Assembly: GCF_033439725.1 (NCBI RefSeq)
Contig: NW_026944387.1
Coordinates: forward strand, 1,426,001-1,490,000
DNA length: 64,000 nt
Source of the DNA: Neurospora tetraspora
Lineage: Eukaryota; Ascomycota; Sordariomycetes; Sordariales; Sordariaceae
Reading direction: 5' to 3'
Positions within the stretch are counted from its first letter, which is position 1; each line of letters opens with the position of its first letter. A model generated the notes under the pieces. The model was not told the DNA's origin. It saw only the letters and a program-made list of their open reading frames with translations, and did not search any database. Shown in pieces: positions 22,352-33,587 of this stretch. Made by a program: the position numbers and the translations under genes.

Positions 22352-25300
22352 ATGGATCAAGACTCGTCTTCCTCGCGGGGCTTTCTCGGTCCGCTGTCAG
22401 AGGTGCCTCTGAACGTTGACTTGGAATCATGCCCAACAGCGACTCTCCAAGTATCGCCATTTCTGAACGACAAACAGCAAGAAGCAGGGAGCTCTAGCTC
22501 AAGTCGCCAAGAGCCTCAAGCCACGTCTGAAGCCCAAGATGGCGGCCAGAAACTCCAGGGACATCAAGCCGGTCTCAAGAGTAGTGGTCATGATACCAAA
22601 TGTGTCCCAGTGGAGGCTGTCGTCCGTACACAGCGCGACACTGAGGGATTACAAGCATGCTTGAAGCACCCCGACATATCTGATAATGCACAGCCCGCAT
22701 CTGGGACACATTCAAGAGGGGTTGAGAACACAACCACAGGAGCCACAGCGACGTCTCCAACAACCTCACGATCAATTGCAAAACCTTCTTTGCTACAATC
22801 CCAACCAGCCCCGGCGGCAGCTCCGTATCATAAGGACAACGACATCATCGGCAAGGAGCCAAAAAAGCTCAGTATAGAGCTCTCCGGCTTGCAACCGGCA
22901 AAAGACACCACTTCCACATCTAGCCAGTCTAACGAATTAACTCCTCCTCGCAAGTCGCTACCCAGAACTTCCACTCTTCAAGTCCAGTCGGCGAAAGTAA
23001 CCAACGCTTATCTCTTAAGGCCAATCCTCAACAGTACCAAGAAAACGAATCTACCCTCAAGCGTTTCCAACTGGATCACAAGGCCAATCGTTAACAGCGC
23101 CAAGAAAACAAATGTCCCCTCGAGCATTTCCAGCTCTATCAAATTCCCTAATCGATCATCATCTGCAGCCTCTAGGAAGGCTTATCAGGAGAAGAAGTCG
23201 TCAAAACCTTCGTCTTCATCGGGTACGACTGCCCCACGCTACAAACAAGCAACTGGTTCAAGCGTTTCGAGCGTTTATTTCAAGGGTAGCGGTTCATACT
23301 ATACGCCTTTCGATCCCTCCAACCGTGCAATGGACGGTACAACGAGCACGGGAACTAAGATACGCCCGTCGTCGGGCAGGGACCACCTGGATTCATCATC
23401 CCAGCTATCTCAGCCCGTCCCTGGATTTCCTGATCTCACTTTCATGGGCCCCCGTCAGGAAACTCAGCTAGCCCACTCTGAGAGTTACGGATATGCCAGC
23501 CCTTTGAACCAGCCTCGCAATAAATTGGAAGATCTCGATCCTTCGGAGCATACCCAAGAAACATTGGAGGATGACCGAGCGTCAAAAGACTCGGAACTGT
23601 CTGACGTCGAAAGTGTTGGTCCTCGGTCCTTTACCTCCAATAGCACCGTCAGTGCCCTGGGTCGATCTCCTGAGCTCATTATTGCCGATAGTGACGACGA
23701 CGACGACGACAACGACGACGACGGTCGGGTTATTTACGATGCTGAGAAGAACGACATTGGCCGGGACGACAATGCTCATGCGGACCAACCTGACAACAAT
23801 ATGTCCGCTACAAATAAATCTTGTCCTCATAATCAACATACCAGAAACTCAGCCCTTGATGATGCTCCCTACAAAATTTGCAAAGGTAATGCTTCTGTCA
23901 ATGTTCCTGAAGCTGCACATGAGGCCAGCTAACATATGTAACAGATCAGTTCGGCAACATAATCAAGACAGAAGGTGCACTAATACCCGTCGGCTATCAA
24001 TTATTTGATGGCGGTTTTCCGTGGATATGTCCTGTCCGGTCCTGCAGAACATTGCACCCATCGATCAAAGCTTTGGGGAACCATTTTAGCGTGCGTCGTT
24101 CCGTCTCCTGTACCCTCGCGGTTTCTTAGGTTACCACTATACACGCAAAGACCGGCTGATGTGCTAACTTACTGCCTGAATTTTCTAGCATGGACACAAA
24201 GGAGCTTGTTACAATGATAACCTGGATGGTACTTTGACATTCTTGGGTCTGTATACCAAACTGCTGAACAAGCAACCTCCAATCATTGTTAGCAAGAAAG
24301 CCATGAGCCTTGATGACTCGCCAATGCTCGAGCCGTCGCATACCATGGCAAACCAGTACAAGTACAGGGTCAGATTTCCCGAGGAAACGTTGAATGAGCA
24401 CACGCCGAGGCGTGAGGCACAGAGCAAACAGGTTGTATCTGGCCAGGCTATCATTGTCCTTCAAGGTCCTCCCCTACCAAAACCTGAAAAGATTTTGACT
24501 ATGGCCGACCCAGATCGTCCTTATAACATGTGGCCCGGTATGTGCATTTCTGTCCTTGCCATTTTGTATAGCCCAACAAACGGCCAGCGCCACTAACTCT
24601 AGGGCTGCCATAGATGCGACAGGGAAGCTTGAGCAACTCTATGGTGGTCTGCTTCCATCTGGATGGACTCCTTACTACGAGTATCCGAAGCGCCAGTGGA
24701 TATGTCCAATCCGGTCATGCCAGTGCCTGATGAAGAACCGGTATCACTTTGGCCGCCATTTCTTAGTCAGTACACATTCACTCACCCAGTCGTGGACGGC
24801 TTATGCTAACAAGGCTTTTAGACCCACCGTGGCTGTCACCTAAATGACAACCTTGATGGGACGTTTACCATACTTCGCAGCCCATCTCAAGCTCAGCTGG
24901 ATGATAAGGATTTTACCGACACACCCTCGGCTGTCGTCTCACGCCAGCCATTAGACGATGAACCCATCCAATCGCCAAAGATCAGAATCAAAGATCCATC
25001 AGGTACCCAGCCGATTTGGGTCAGTCTCAGCTCGTATCTGGCATCCGTCAAAAGAGGGCATGCGAAAGACGTCAAAGAAACGACACCCGATCCAGTCCCG
25101 ACAAAGATTAGGATTGTACAATCAGGACCGAGGGAAACCATATTTAAACCAGTCATGGAGGCTCACTCTGACGAGGAACTCACCATGGCGACTAAGGATC
25201 GGAAATATTCTTTTTGGTGGGGTAAGTCATCCTCGTGGTATACTCCGTCGCTGTTTAGGAGTTAACACGCTCTTTTCGTCGACAGATGCGGATCGGAATC

Positions 25301-27063
25301 TCAAGGACACACGTGGTGCCATGATCCCAGAAGGGTATGAGCTGGATAAGACGTGGCCTGGTCGACCGTGGATCTGCCCTATCCGCTCTTGTCGAGTAGT
25401 TTGCAAGAACACTTGGAGTCTAGGATCACACTTTGTAAGTTGACCATGACTCATGTCCTCCCATTAATTTGAGCAAGGTTCTTACGCTGAACTACTGTAG
25501 ACGGAGCTGCATTCTTCGGTTAGCCTCAACGATAACAAGGACGGTACGTTCTCCATTGTAGGCACGCACCAACATGGAGCACCCCGTGTGGTATCAAAGC
25601 GCCTCGTCAGTCTTCATAAGGATCCAGTCGTCGAAGCATGCCTTCCCGTTCTTAAGAAGGGGGAGATCGAAGAGGAGGAGAGGAAAAGAAGCCAAATGGG
25701 AAGTTCCATGGACAAAGCCACCACGAACAAACCTGCCACGGACCCAGAAGAACTCTGGAAGTACTTATGCAGCATGGTCGACCGCGATCTCTCGAGGCCG
25801 AGCCATCCAAGCTTCGAGCATCTCATGGCCCTCCCCCGAATTCGGGATTTGAATATTATCGACAAAAGGCTGGGACCGAGGCCCCTGATGTGCTCAACGC
25901 TGGCAGTGGGTTTGGTTATTCAAGTAACAGGAGTGGAAAGGCAGGCAAAGCAATGCACAGCATGCCGCCGCGGAGACGGTCCGTTCTACGAGTGTGTCAG
26001 CATCTGCCCGGAACTTGCCCATGAGATAGCCGAGTCGAGTCCACCATTAGTGACATCGCCAAGCAATCGTTGGTGTTGTATGAACTGCGTACTCAATAAG
26101 TCGCCCCAGAAGTGCAGTCTCAAGGGTTCTCTGCTGGAACGCTTGGAGGACGGTAGTGTGAAAGAAAACATACCGCAATGGATGATATCTTCAGAACTAC
26201 CTGCAGCCATGGTCAAGCCGAAGGATGTTTCTGTCGACGATGAGGCGGATAAGGATGTTGACCTCTATCGTCAAGATGCAACCAGCTTCAGCTATCGACG
26301 ATCTGGGCGTCTAAGGTCACAAGCTGAGGCCACGCCTTCCGAGCCACAGAAACGGCCGTTCGCTTCGACGGATATGGCGTCTTCCACTTCTCAGGCCGTT
26401 TCAAATGCGCGGGAAGAGGAAGCAAGCTCTCTGCGAGGCTCGAAACGTATTCGCGCCACACAGAACACCCCTCACCAAGATCCTACACCGAGCGCGATCC
26501 AAGAATCCCTGGAAGTAGAGGACTGGGAAAGGGAAGCAAAAGCTATCCCAAAACAAAACGGTTCCTCCGACAGTAAGTGCTTTAACCAACTACCCCGTCC
26601 TTCCCTTACTTCCCGTGCTCCCCCTTTTTCCCCTTTTCTCTTTTAAAGGTGCTAACCCCCTTCCCCCCTCACAGACCTCGCCCTCTCCTCCTCTTACAAC
26701 CTCTCCACCCACCAAAACCCCTCAACCTCCTCCACCCAAATCTGGTCCTCCCCTTCGTTCTCTCTCCACGTCATCAAAATCCCCTCTGGAGGCTCCCATC
26801 ACCTTCGAGCCACATCAGACGAGCCGTTGTCGTCGCCATCTTCCCGAAAACAACAGCAACAGACCCGCATGTGCACGGTCATTGCTGGGAAGCTACGCGT
26901 GAAAGTGAAAGTAGGTCTAGAGGGAGAGGAGGGTGATACCGGTACGGTGTTCAATATCGGATTGCATGGGCTTTTCAAGCTGGGGAATGAGATGGAGTGT
27001 ACGGTTGATAATTGGGGGTATAGCGAGGCGGTTTTGCAGGTTGTTGGTGTTAAGGGGGAGTGA
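22352..27063 (+). CDS. DUF3716-type protein with three exon-duplicated C2H2-like modules
   Basis: Eight exons: 22352-23885, 23945-24090, 24189-24537, 24614-24765, 24822-25221, 25286-25434, 25501-26572, 26675-27063; total 1396 residues in a continuous frame. The start is ATG 22352 (MDQDSSSS). Residues 1-510 are Ser-rich and disordered with an acidic DDDD run. Then follow three modules of the form PWICP(I/V)RSC, 11-14 residues, HF, intron, H, ending in NDNxDGTF, each looking like a Cys2His2 finger. Exon 7 carries a Cys-rich block near residue 1060 (CTACRRGDGPFYECV, later CCMNCVLNKSPQKC), which fits the fungal DUF3716 family. The last 130 residues resemble a cupin-like end (FNIGLHGLFKLGNEMECTVDN). 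A nuclear, DNA- or chromatin-related role is likely but unproven. Confidence 0.75.
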
Positions 27064-28948
27064 CGCGTTAGTTATTTTTGCTTGGTTGGCTGAAGTGTTT
27101 GGGATAGGAGTTGTTGGGTTATGTTGAGGTATACGGTACGGGTTTGTCTGTTATTGGAGAATTGGACACAACGGACAATGCTCGAATGAGCACGCCACGG
27201 GTGGCTTGACTGGGTAGGTATTTATGAGGTGAGTAAGAGGTTGGGTTGGGTTGGGTCATCAAATGTCCTTTATGGTCTCTTCCTTCACCATGCGGTAAAG
27301 GGTGTCGGAGTCAACATGTTTGGAAGGGTCTTGGTGTCCAGTCATAGGGACCGTGTTTGATACACACTTGGGGCGGGTTTACGCGCTTTGTTTGGGGTTT
27401 GCTTGGATGAGTCGACCACAACGAACGTGAAGGGCTAAGAATGAGCCGTACGATGCTCGAATGCAGGAAGAACGTAATAGGAAACGAGAAGTACTATATT
27501 GTATTAGTATTGTTTCATAAGTAGAGTTTAATATCACTGAAATTGAAGCAACTGGTATGGTTAGTAAGTGGCACCTTCATTTTGCCAAAGTTCCTGACTT
27601 TTGTCTTTTTTCCTTTCTTTCCTCCTTTTCGTCTTTTTTCTTTTCGCGCTAAGTACAGTAGGCGCCATTTCTTTCAGCACTGTGCATCACTTGACAGGAC
27701 GGATGGTGTAAGCTGATTGGATGAATCCAACCCTCGGTAACAGTAACATGAACATGAACATGAACATAAATGCTGTTGACAGTCGCATAACAGAAGGCTA
27801 AAGGAGCTCACAACAATGCAAGAGAGATGGAAGAACATCCTTGACCAGGGTTACTATTGGTTTTGGGGCTACCAAGTTCCAAATACACCGGCACGAGCCG
27901 CGCCCCAGTGGCAGCTTTCCAGCGGCAAAACTTTCCACTTCGCTCAGACGGGACCATATAAGCCCCAAGTCCAGCACCTTCCAACAACTTCCAGTAGCTT
28001 ACGTGGTACCGCAAAGACTCGGGCCGTTCGTTTTCAACTTCCAGGGAAATCTGGCATAGTCTGTAAGCATACTGCAACATTCATGCCCGCCAGAAATTGT
28101 ATGCAAGACGGTGATTTTGAATGTCCCCACCCTCCAGCGCCCTTGAAAAGACGAGGGAAAAAGATAGGACACCAGAAGAATCGAATTTATAGTACTGCGG
28201 CGTGGCAATATATCTCCTCCATTATTTTTTACGGGCATAAAATGTACAGATTCGGGCATAGCGTACGCATGTCTGATTATGTCTGATTTCCCTGGAAGTT
28301 GAAAACGAACGGCCCGAGTCTTTGCGCTAGTCCAGACTCTTCCAACAATGTCTAGTAGCTTACGTGGTACCTCTTGGTGTCCTGAGAGTCAGAAAAAGCG
28401 TTGGTGTTTTTCGTAGGTAAGCAGCTAGCCATGAGTTCAATTCCTGGCTTGGGCAGTTGAGCTTTTTCCCTTCCTTTTGCTTTTTTAGTGTCGTCGTCTC
28501 CTTTCCCCCTCTGTCATGTTTGCAGCCCCAGGCTATTGTCATCGTCTTCAGTCTCACCTCACTGGAACCAAACAACAGCGCAAACTATTTGAGAATGACT
28601 GCCTGGGCAACAAAACACACCGTCATTGACTTAGTCATGGCTTCCATCTTTTCCACCATTATCATGTTTGGATAGGTAGAGGTATCCATCATGGATGGAG
28701 CTCCACAAGAATACATGGTAATGTTGGCCTATAAAGGTTCTTTCGTACCTCACTCTGAGTTGGGGAAAAACTGAACCAAAGGGAGACAAGACCTACCTGA
28801 TCTTCATGACACCCCGCGTGCTTACCTCTTTGTGCTCTAGGCAGGTTATCGAAAAAGAACCTCCAAAGCAGCAGCCAGTGTTACCTACTACACTCTCACA
28901 ATTATCTGTCGTGCTGTGTTGATTCTCAACTCAAGCTCAAGCACATCA
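27064..28948. other. Intergenic region containing a MITE-like element
   Basis: No gene supported. Pyrimidine-rich stretch at 27600-27650, a short GAACAT array near 27747-27770, the inverted-repeat element at 28009-28327, and direct copies of an approximately 38-base flank (shared core TAGCTTACGTGGTACC) on each side of that element. The last 100 bases are probable leader of the gene at 28949. Confidence 0.5.
28009..28327. mobile_element. MITE-like DNA element with TA target duplication
   Basis: Terminal inverted repeats of about 47 bases, differing at the first base only, start CCGCAAAGACTCGGGCCGTT on the left and GCGCAAAGACTCGGGCCGTT when the right end is read inward. Both ends are bordered by TA, as in Tc1/mariner-derived MITEs. 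The interior is about 220 bp, continues as a weaker palindrome for some tens of bases and has no coding capacity. The near identity of the ends suggests recent activity. Confidence 0.7.
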
Positions 28949-29731
28949 ATGGAGATGTTCTCAACCTCACCCCCCCAACAACCACCACCACCACCGCCCC
29001 CAAACCCCCTCGGCTTCCACCTCCTCATCTCCCCCATCCTCAACGCCTACCCAAACCAACGTCTTCCTCCCTTAGTCCTCCAATTTCCCCACGGAACCAC
29101 GGCCGCCGAAACAACGGATTGCATCATCAACGCCGTCTGTACCAACCTGCATGATTTCTCCCTTGACAATGGGGCGGAGAGAATGAGGCTTGTTTCGAGT
29201 ATTCACAATTCGCCGCCGCCGGGGACGGTAGGGGCGTCTGTGGAAAGGGTAGCAGGGGCGGTAGCAGGGGCAACAGGGGCAACAGGGGCAGTAGCAGGGG
29301 CAGCAAGCGGAGGGGATGGGGATAGAGGGGACAGAGGGGCCGGGGGCAGTAAAAAGTACGCCGTTTTGTCAGGCTTGCAGTTCCCTCAGGTGGGGGACTG
29401 GTTGATCAAGCTTGTGGTTTGGAGACAAGGGGTGAAGGTGGCGGAGGTGGAGGCGGGGTTGGTGACGGTTTTGGTGAGGGAGGTTTGGGAGGGGTTGCCT
29501 GAGATGGTTAGGACATTGGGTACGTACCTAGGTGTTGGTGATGACGGATGTATCCTGTGATGGTCCCCCTGTGGTAGGTACTCGATGGAATACCTATGCT
29601 TGTGCCGTAGAGGTAGAGTAGGATAATTTTCGTTGAAGGAAGTACGTTGCTAACGAATGGGTTGTTGGTCTTGTACAGCGGACTACGATAGGGAGTTTCT
29701 GAGGTCTATTGGGGTGTGGTGGTCTTTCTAG
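28949..29731 (+). CDS. Small orphan protein, one intron
   Basis: Two exons, 28949-29519 and 29679-29731, with a GTACGT donor, GCTAAC branch and GTACAG acceptor; 207 residues. A second ATG six bases downstream is equally possible as start. A poly-Pro run (PPPPPPP) follows the start. The body reads as beta-rich (HLLISPILNAYPN, then KYAVLSGLQFPQVGDWLIKL and AGLVTVLVREV) around a Gly/Ala repeat (AGATGATGAVAGAA). The C-terminus is DYDREFLRSIGVWWSF. I do not recognise a family. The pattern of strand-Gly-turn-strand recalls the N-terminal domain encoded at 20534-20130, which could point to a shared fold. Confidence 0.5.
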
Positions 29732-29774
29732 ATGCGGGCGGTGTTAGTTTTCCCTGCTTGAGCGCCGGTACATA

Positions 29775-30004
29775 CCGGAGAAACTCGTGAATACCGGATT
29801 TAGGGTCTGCGGCAAATTTCCTCTCCGGGCCACATGTCTGTCGTGCCCAGGCAGTCAGAGCAGCGTGCTTGCCTCGGAATTGGGGATTTCTTAGAGAATC
29901 GTACAGTCTGTTGCGTTGACTCTACCTGAAGCATCAGGTAGGTATGTAGCCGAGTTAGGGAATTTTCTGCAGACCCTAAATCCGGTATTTGCGAGTTTCT
30001 ACGG
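29775..30004. mobile_element. Second MITE-like element, TA-flanked
   Basis: Inverted repeats of about 48 bases start CCGGAGAAACTCG on the left and CCGTAGAAACTCG on the right (read inward), both continuing into ATACCGGATTTAGGGTCTGC. TA borders both ends. The ends differ at several positions, so the copy is older than the element at 28009. Its total length is about 230 bp and it is non-coding. It lies just downstream of the small orphan gene. Confidence 0.6.
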
Positions 30005-30602
30005 TATCAGCAAATCAGCAATGCGAGAGCGAGAATGAAGGGTCGAGCAAGTTGCATGCTCGATTTGGACCTGGTATTATGATTGATTCCTTCTATGTTC
30101 TCTGAACCGCAGTTCTGCTCGGGATGATATGCTTCATGGTTTTCGGACGTTGCTGCATTTTTATGGCAGCCTCTTCGACAAAATAAGACCGGGATCCCCG
30201 TCGTGGCGTGCCTTCCCTCTGTTCCGCCCAAGAAAATGCGGGTGGTTTGGGTGCAGCTCAGATGACGGTCGGCAGAAACAAGCAGCATGCGAGGAAAGAG
30301 CAAGCCGTCTCTGCAGGCGATGAGAGCTCGGCTTTCCAAGGAACAGAGCTTCCATTGCTCACCCTTAGTTTCTCAGGACACAGTTCCTTGCTTTATCTCC
30401 AGTTACACTTCAAAAGAAAACCCGCAGTTCGAACACCCCCACCCCAAAACCTTTTCTTTCATCTTCGCAATCTCCACACCAATACTTGATTCTCTTACAA
30501 TCAGGACCATCGGTCACATCACTTGTTGTATTTCTCCACGATATTTCTTGTCCATAACACCCGCTCATCCATTTCACGAAAGTGCCTATCTTGGTCATAG
30601 TG

Positions 30603-32208
30603 ATGGTGCCTTTCAACTCGCATACCTCTTCCAACAATATGGACCTCAATATCGACAATTCAATGGACCAGTCTCGGTCACCTAATGGAGAGGACTCGAC
30701 AATGATGCCTTTTACTTCCCATACCTTTTCGAACGAGATGGACTTCTCTGTTGACAATGGAATGAGCCAGTCTCAGTCACCCAGGGAAGAGGACATGTAC
30801 TGGATAAATGGATTGAATTTAATGGTTGAAGGGTCGATTCGGCCGCCTACTACGTCCAACGAGCATCTTCAGACTCAGACGAAAAGTAACAGCCCCCCCA
30901 GCCCTTATCTCTTCAGTAACCCGAGACTAACCTCACCCAGTCGAGCCACAGAGAACGCAGCAAGAACCTCAAGAGCAGGGGCAATTTATGTCATCCACCG
31001 AGTTTGATCGAGTACTTGCCGAGAATAACACAGCAGTTATTGAGAATCACCAAGTTCGAACCGATAGAAAGTGGACGGCTGAGGGATTGGGAACAAAATT
31101 GAATCAAGCCGAATGGCAGGAACTAAAGGCACACAACTTAGTTCTTCACAAAGCGGTGGGAGATATTCGTCTAGACTCCATCTCTCACTACCAATCTCTA
31201 CTCAAACAGCTACAAGACAACAGAAGCGCCATCGAAGTCCTAACAAAACGGATGGACGAGTCTCTCAATCGAGAAACATTGTCTGCTGCTGTACAACCCC
31301 GCCCAGATCAGCAAAACACCCAACATACATTGTCTCCTGACACACCATCACACCCCGCTCTGCATGAGATCCAACCTTTGCAAGAAAATGAACAACAAAG
31401 GGTACAAGGATCCGCTCACAGAGTGACAGCAGAGGCTGAACTGGCGGAGGAGAAAGAACTCCGCCGACAGCTGGAACTGTACTGTCAACGACAGATACAA
31501 GAAACAAACCGTTGGAAACTGGAGGCTCAGAAGTGGTCAAAACAATGCCAGCAGTTGAAACATCAGCTTTCCATGTTGGTACAGCCACACCAAGTCCAAG
31601 GAGCGCAAGTCCAGCACCTCCAAGCCCAGCAACTTCAAGCTCGGAAATCTCAAGCTCAGCAACTTCAAGCCCATCAACCCCAAGTCCAGCAACTCCAAGC
31701 TCAGCAATTTCAATCCCCTCAACCCCAAGTTCAGCAACTTCAAGCTCAGCAACTCCAAGCCTATCAACCCCAAGTCCAGAAATTTGGAGGTTAGCAACCC
31801 CTACTGGGGCGGCAACTTGAGCAACACCATTCGCCGCGACCTCAATCGCAACCGCCGATCAATTCACACCAGCCGATGGTCTTACAAAATGGACCAAACG
31901 GAGAAGTGAATGATTCTCAAAAGCACGCAAGCCCCAAAGAGCACCTTCAACAACTACATTCACCGAAATCAGATAAATCAGATTTCATGTCTCCGGGCGG
32001 GTTCCAGAATATGCTCGGCTTCTTGACCCAACAAATGACTGTGGAAGCTGAGAAACTAACGCTCGAGAAGAAGGGAACGCTCGAGAAAAAGGGAAAGCCC
32101 GAAAACCAAAAAAGAAAACTTCAAGACTCCAACGCCGCACAAGGCGAAGAGAAAACCCGAGAACCAAAAAAGAGAAATTTACAAAACCCTAATGGCGGCA
32201 GATTCTGA
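30603..32208 (+). CDS. Gln-rich coiled-coil protein with in-frame UAG
   Basis: Exon 1 30603-30885 and exon 2 30941-32208 are joined by a 55-bp intron (GTAACA donor, ACTAAC branch, ACCCAG acceptor) in matching phase. Exon 1 encodes two copies of a roughly 30-residue repeat beginning MVPFNSHT and MMPFTSHT. Exon 2 encodes a predicted coiled coil (AEAELAEEKELRRQLELYC) and then a run of QxQQLQA-type repeats. UAG at 31792-31794 interrupts the frame, which then stays open for 137 more codons (GRQLEQHHS, later LGFLTQQMTVEAEKL and basic KKRNLQN) to TGA 32208. Alignment with the preceding DNA repeat suggests the UAG stands where a CAG (Gln) stood. No known family was recognised. It is either a short protein ending at UAG or a 516-codon product if UAG is recoded. 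Confidence 0.55.
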
Positions 32209-33587
32209 GCTACCTACCCAAGAGAAAGAGGGGAAGACCAGGGCATGCAAGGTGGTGGTAGTCGCCGGAAACCCTTCACCGGAACACAAGCACTCTTATC
32301 TAAGACGAGACTTCTGCTGCTGGAAGGCGGAGGTGAAAGGCAAAACGCATACAATGTTCGGTGTTGGGAACATACTTGATGCCATCAGCGAAGGGAAAGG
32401 AGCACTGTAGCGCTTGCACTGTCATGGTCGGTATATGGCCCCTGATAAAAGCGAACGATGGGTAAAATTATGAGGCTGATGAGGTTGTTGCGGTAACTTG
32501 GTACTGACAGCGAAAGAAAATCCAAAGGGGGAAAAGCGGCGGCATATTACACATTGATGTCTCTTTAAGGCAGGATGAGGGTAGGTTCTGGATGAAGCAG
32601 GTTGGATTCATGGTCCCGCGGGAGCACTATCATGTGTGTCAGCGTTGATGAAGTTGAATTAAGAGTAGAATCTTTTTGGGTAAAACATTGGGTTACCAAG
32701 TAGCGTACCTAGACACCACCTACCTGTTAAATTTATCTCCCGTCACAACCACCCCTATCGAAGTGAGAGAAAACTGTCCATCGCAGTGAAGTTGCCCGTA
32801 GAAAAAAACATCAACCACAACCACAGCTCCCAAGCCACCATCTGTCGTTCCTCCATTGCCTTTGACAGAGTGTCCTGCATCGTCGATATGGGTCTGAGTG
32901 CCGGGGACGCTGGAGGATGAACAAATTTGCTTGAGGAGGGTATGTATGGCAACAAGGGGAGGCGATACAAACTATGATTGTCGGTATCCTTTTGAAAGAG
33001 GAATAATTTGTAATGAATGATACCTCTACCAGTTCGAATAAAAGACCACTGCGTTTCAGCGTTTGAGGTGTCGATGTCCAGCATTGTGACGTGAAGACCT
33101 CCCTCGAATAACATCCAAACTCCCTAACTGTCCCTATTTGTCCTGCACAGCAACTCAAAGTTAGCATCCATCTTCCCTACCTACCACTTGGCAAAAGGGG
33201 CTTGGCCCGCTCTGCCTCTGACAACCAACGTTGAGGCAGATAGACAGTTCGAAGTCACTTCATGTTTCACCGCAGGCAGACAGCCGGCTTTGGTATACGC
33301 GCTTTATTAAAAACATAAACTGAACATCTACCCAGACAAAACAACGCAAAAAGTGCTGATATGACCACCGTCCAACACCAATTTGGTGATCTCGCTTGTT
33401 CCCATCAAAAACCGCCCCAGTTCACCTATAGCACCATTTCAACCAGTATTCTAATCCCCCCTTTTCACCTTTATAGCAAGTTATAGCAAGTTATAGCAAA
33501 GTTATAGCAAGTCTAGGACCACCAAGGAACCACCAAAGCTTTCAATGAACCATATCCCAACGTCCTGTTTTCATCTTCCTCAACCCT
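32209..33587. other. Convergent intergenic region, TOR 3' side
   Basis: No gene supported. A short tandem array of the unit GTTATAGCAA (four copies, about 33479-33510) lies roughly 80 bases before the TOR stop codon on the far side of the TOR 3' flank. Minus-strand open frames between 32755 and 33167 have no ATG-linked domain. Confidence 0.45.

Noticed and set aside
28380-28470. B-box-like GAGTTCAATTCC suggesting a tRNA or tRNA-derived SINE
   Set aside because: No acceptor-stem pairing, anticodon arm or convincing A box could be built around it.
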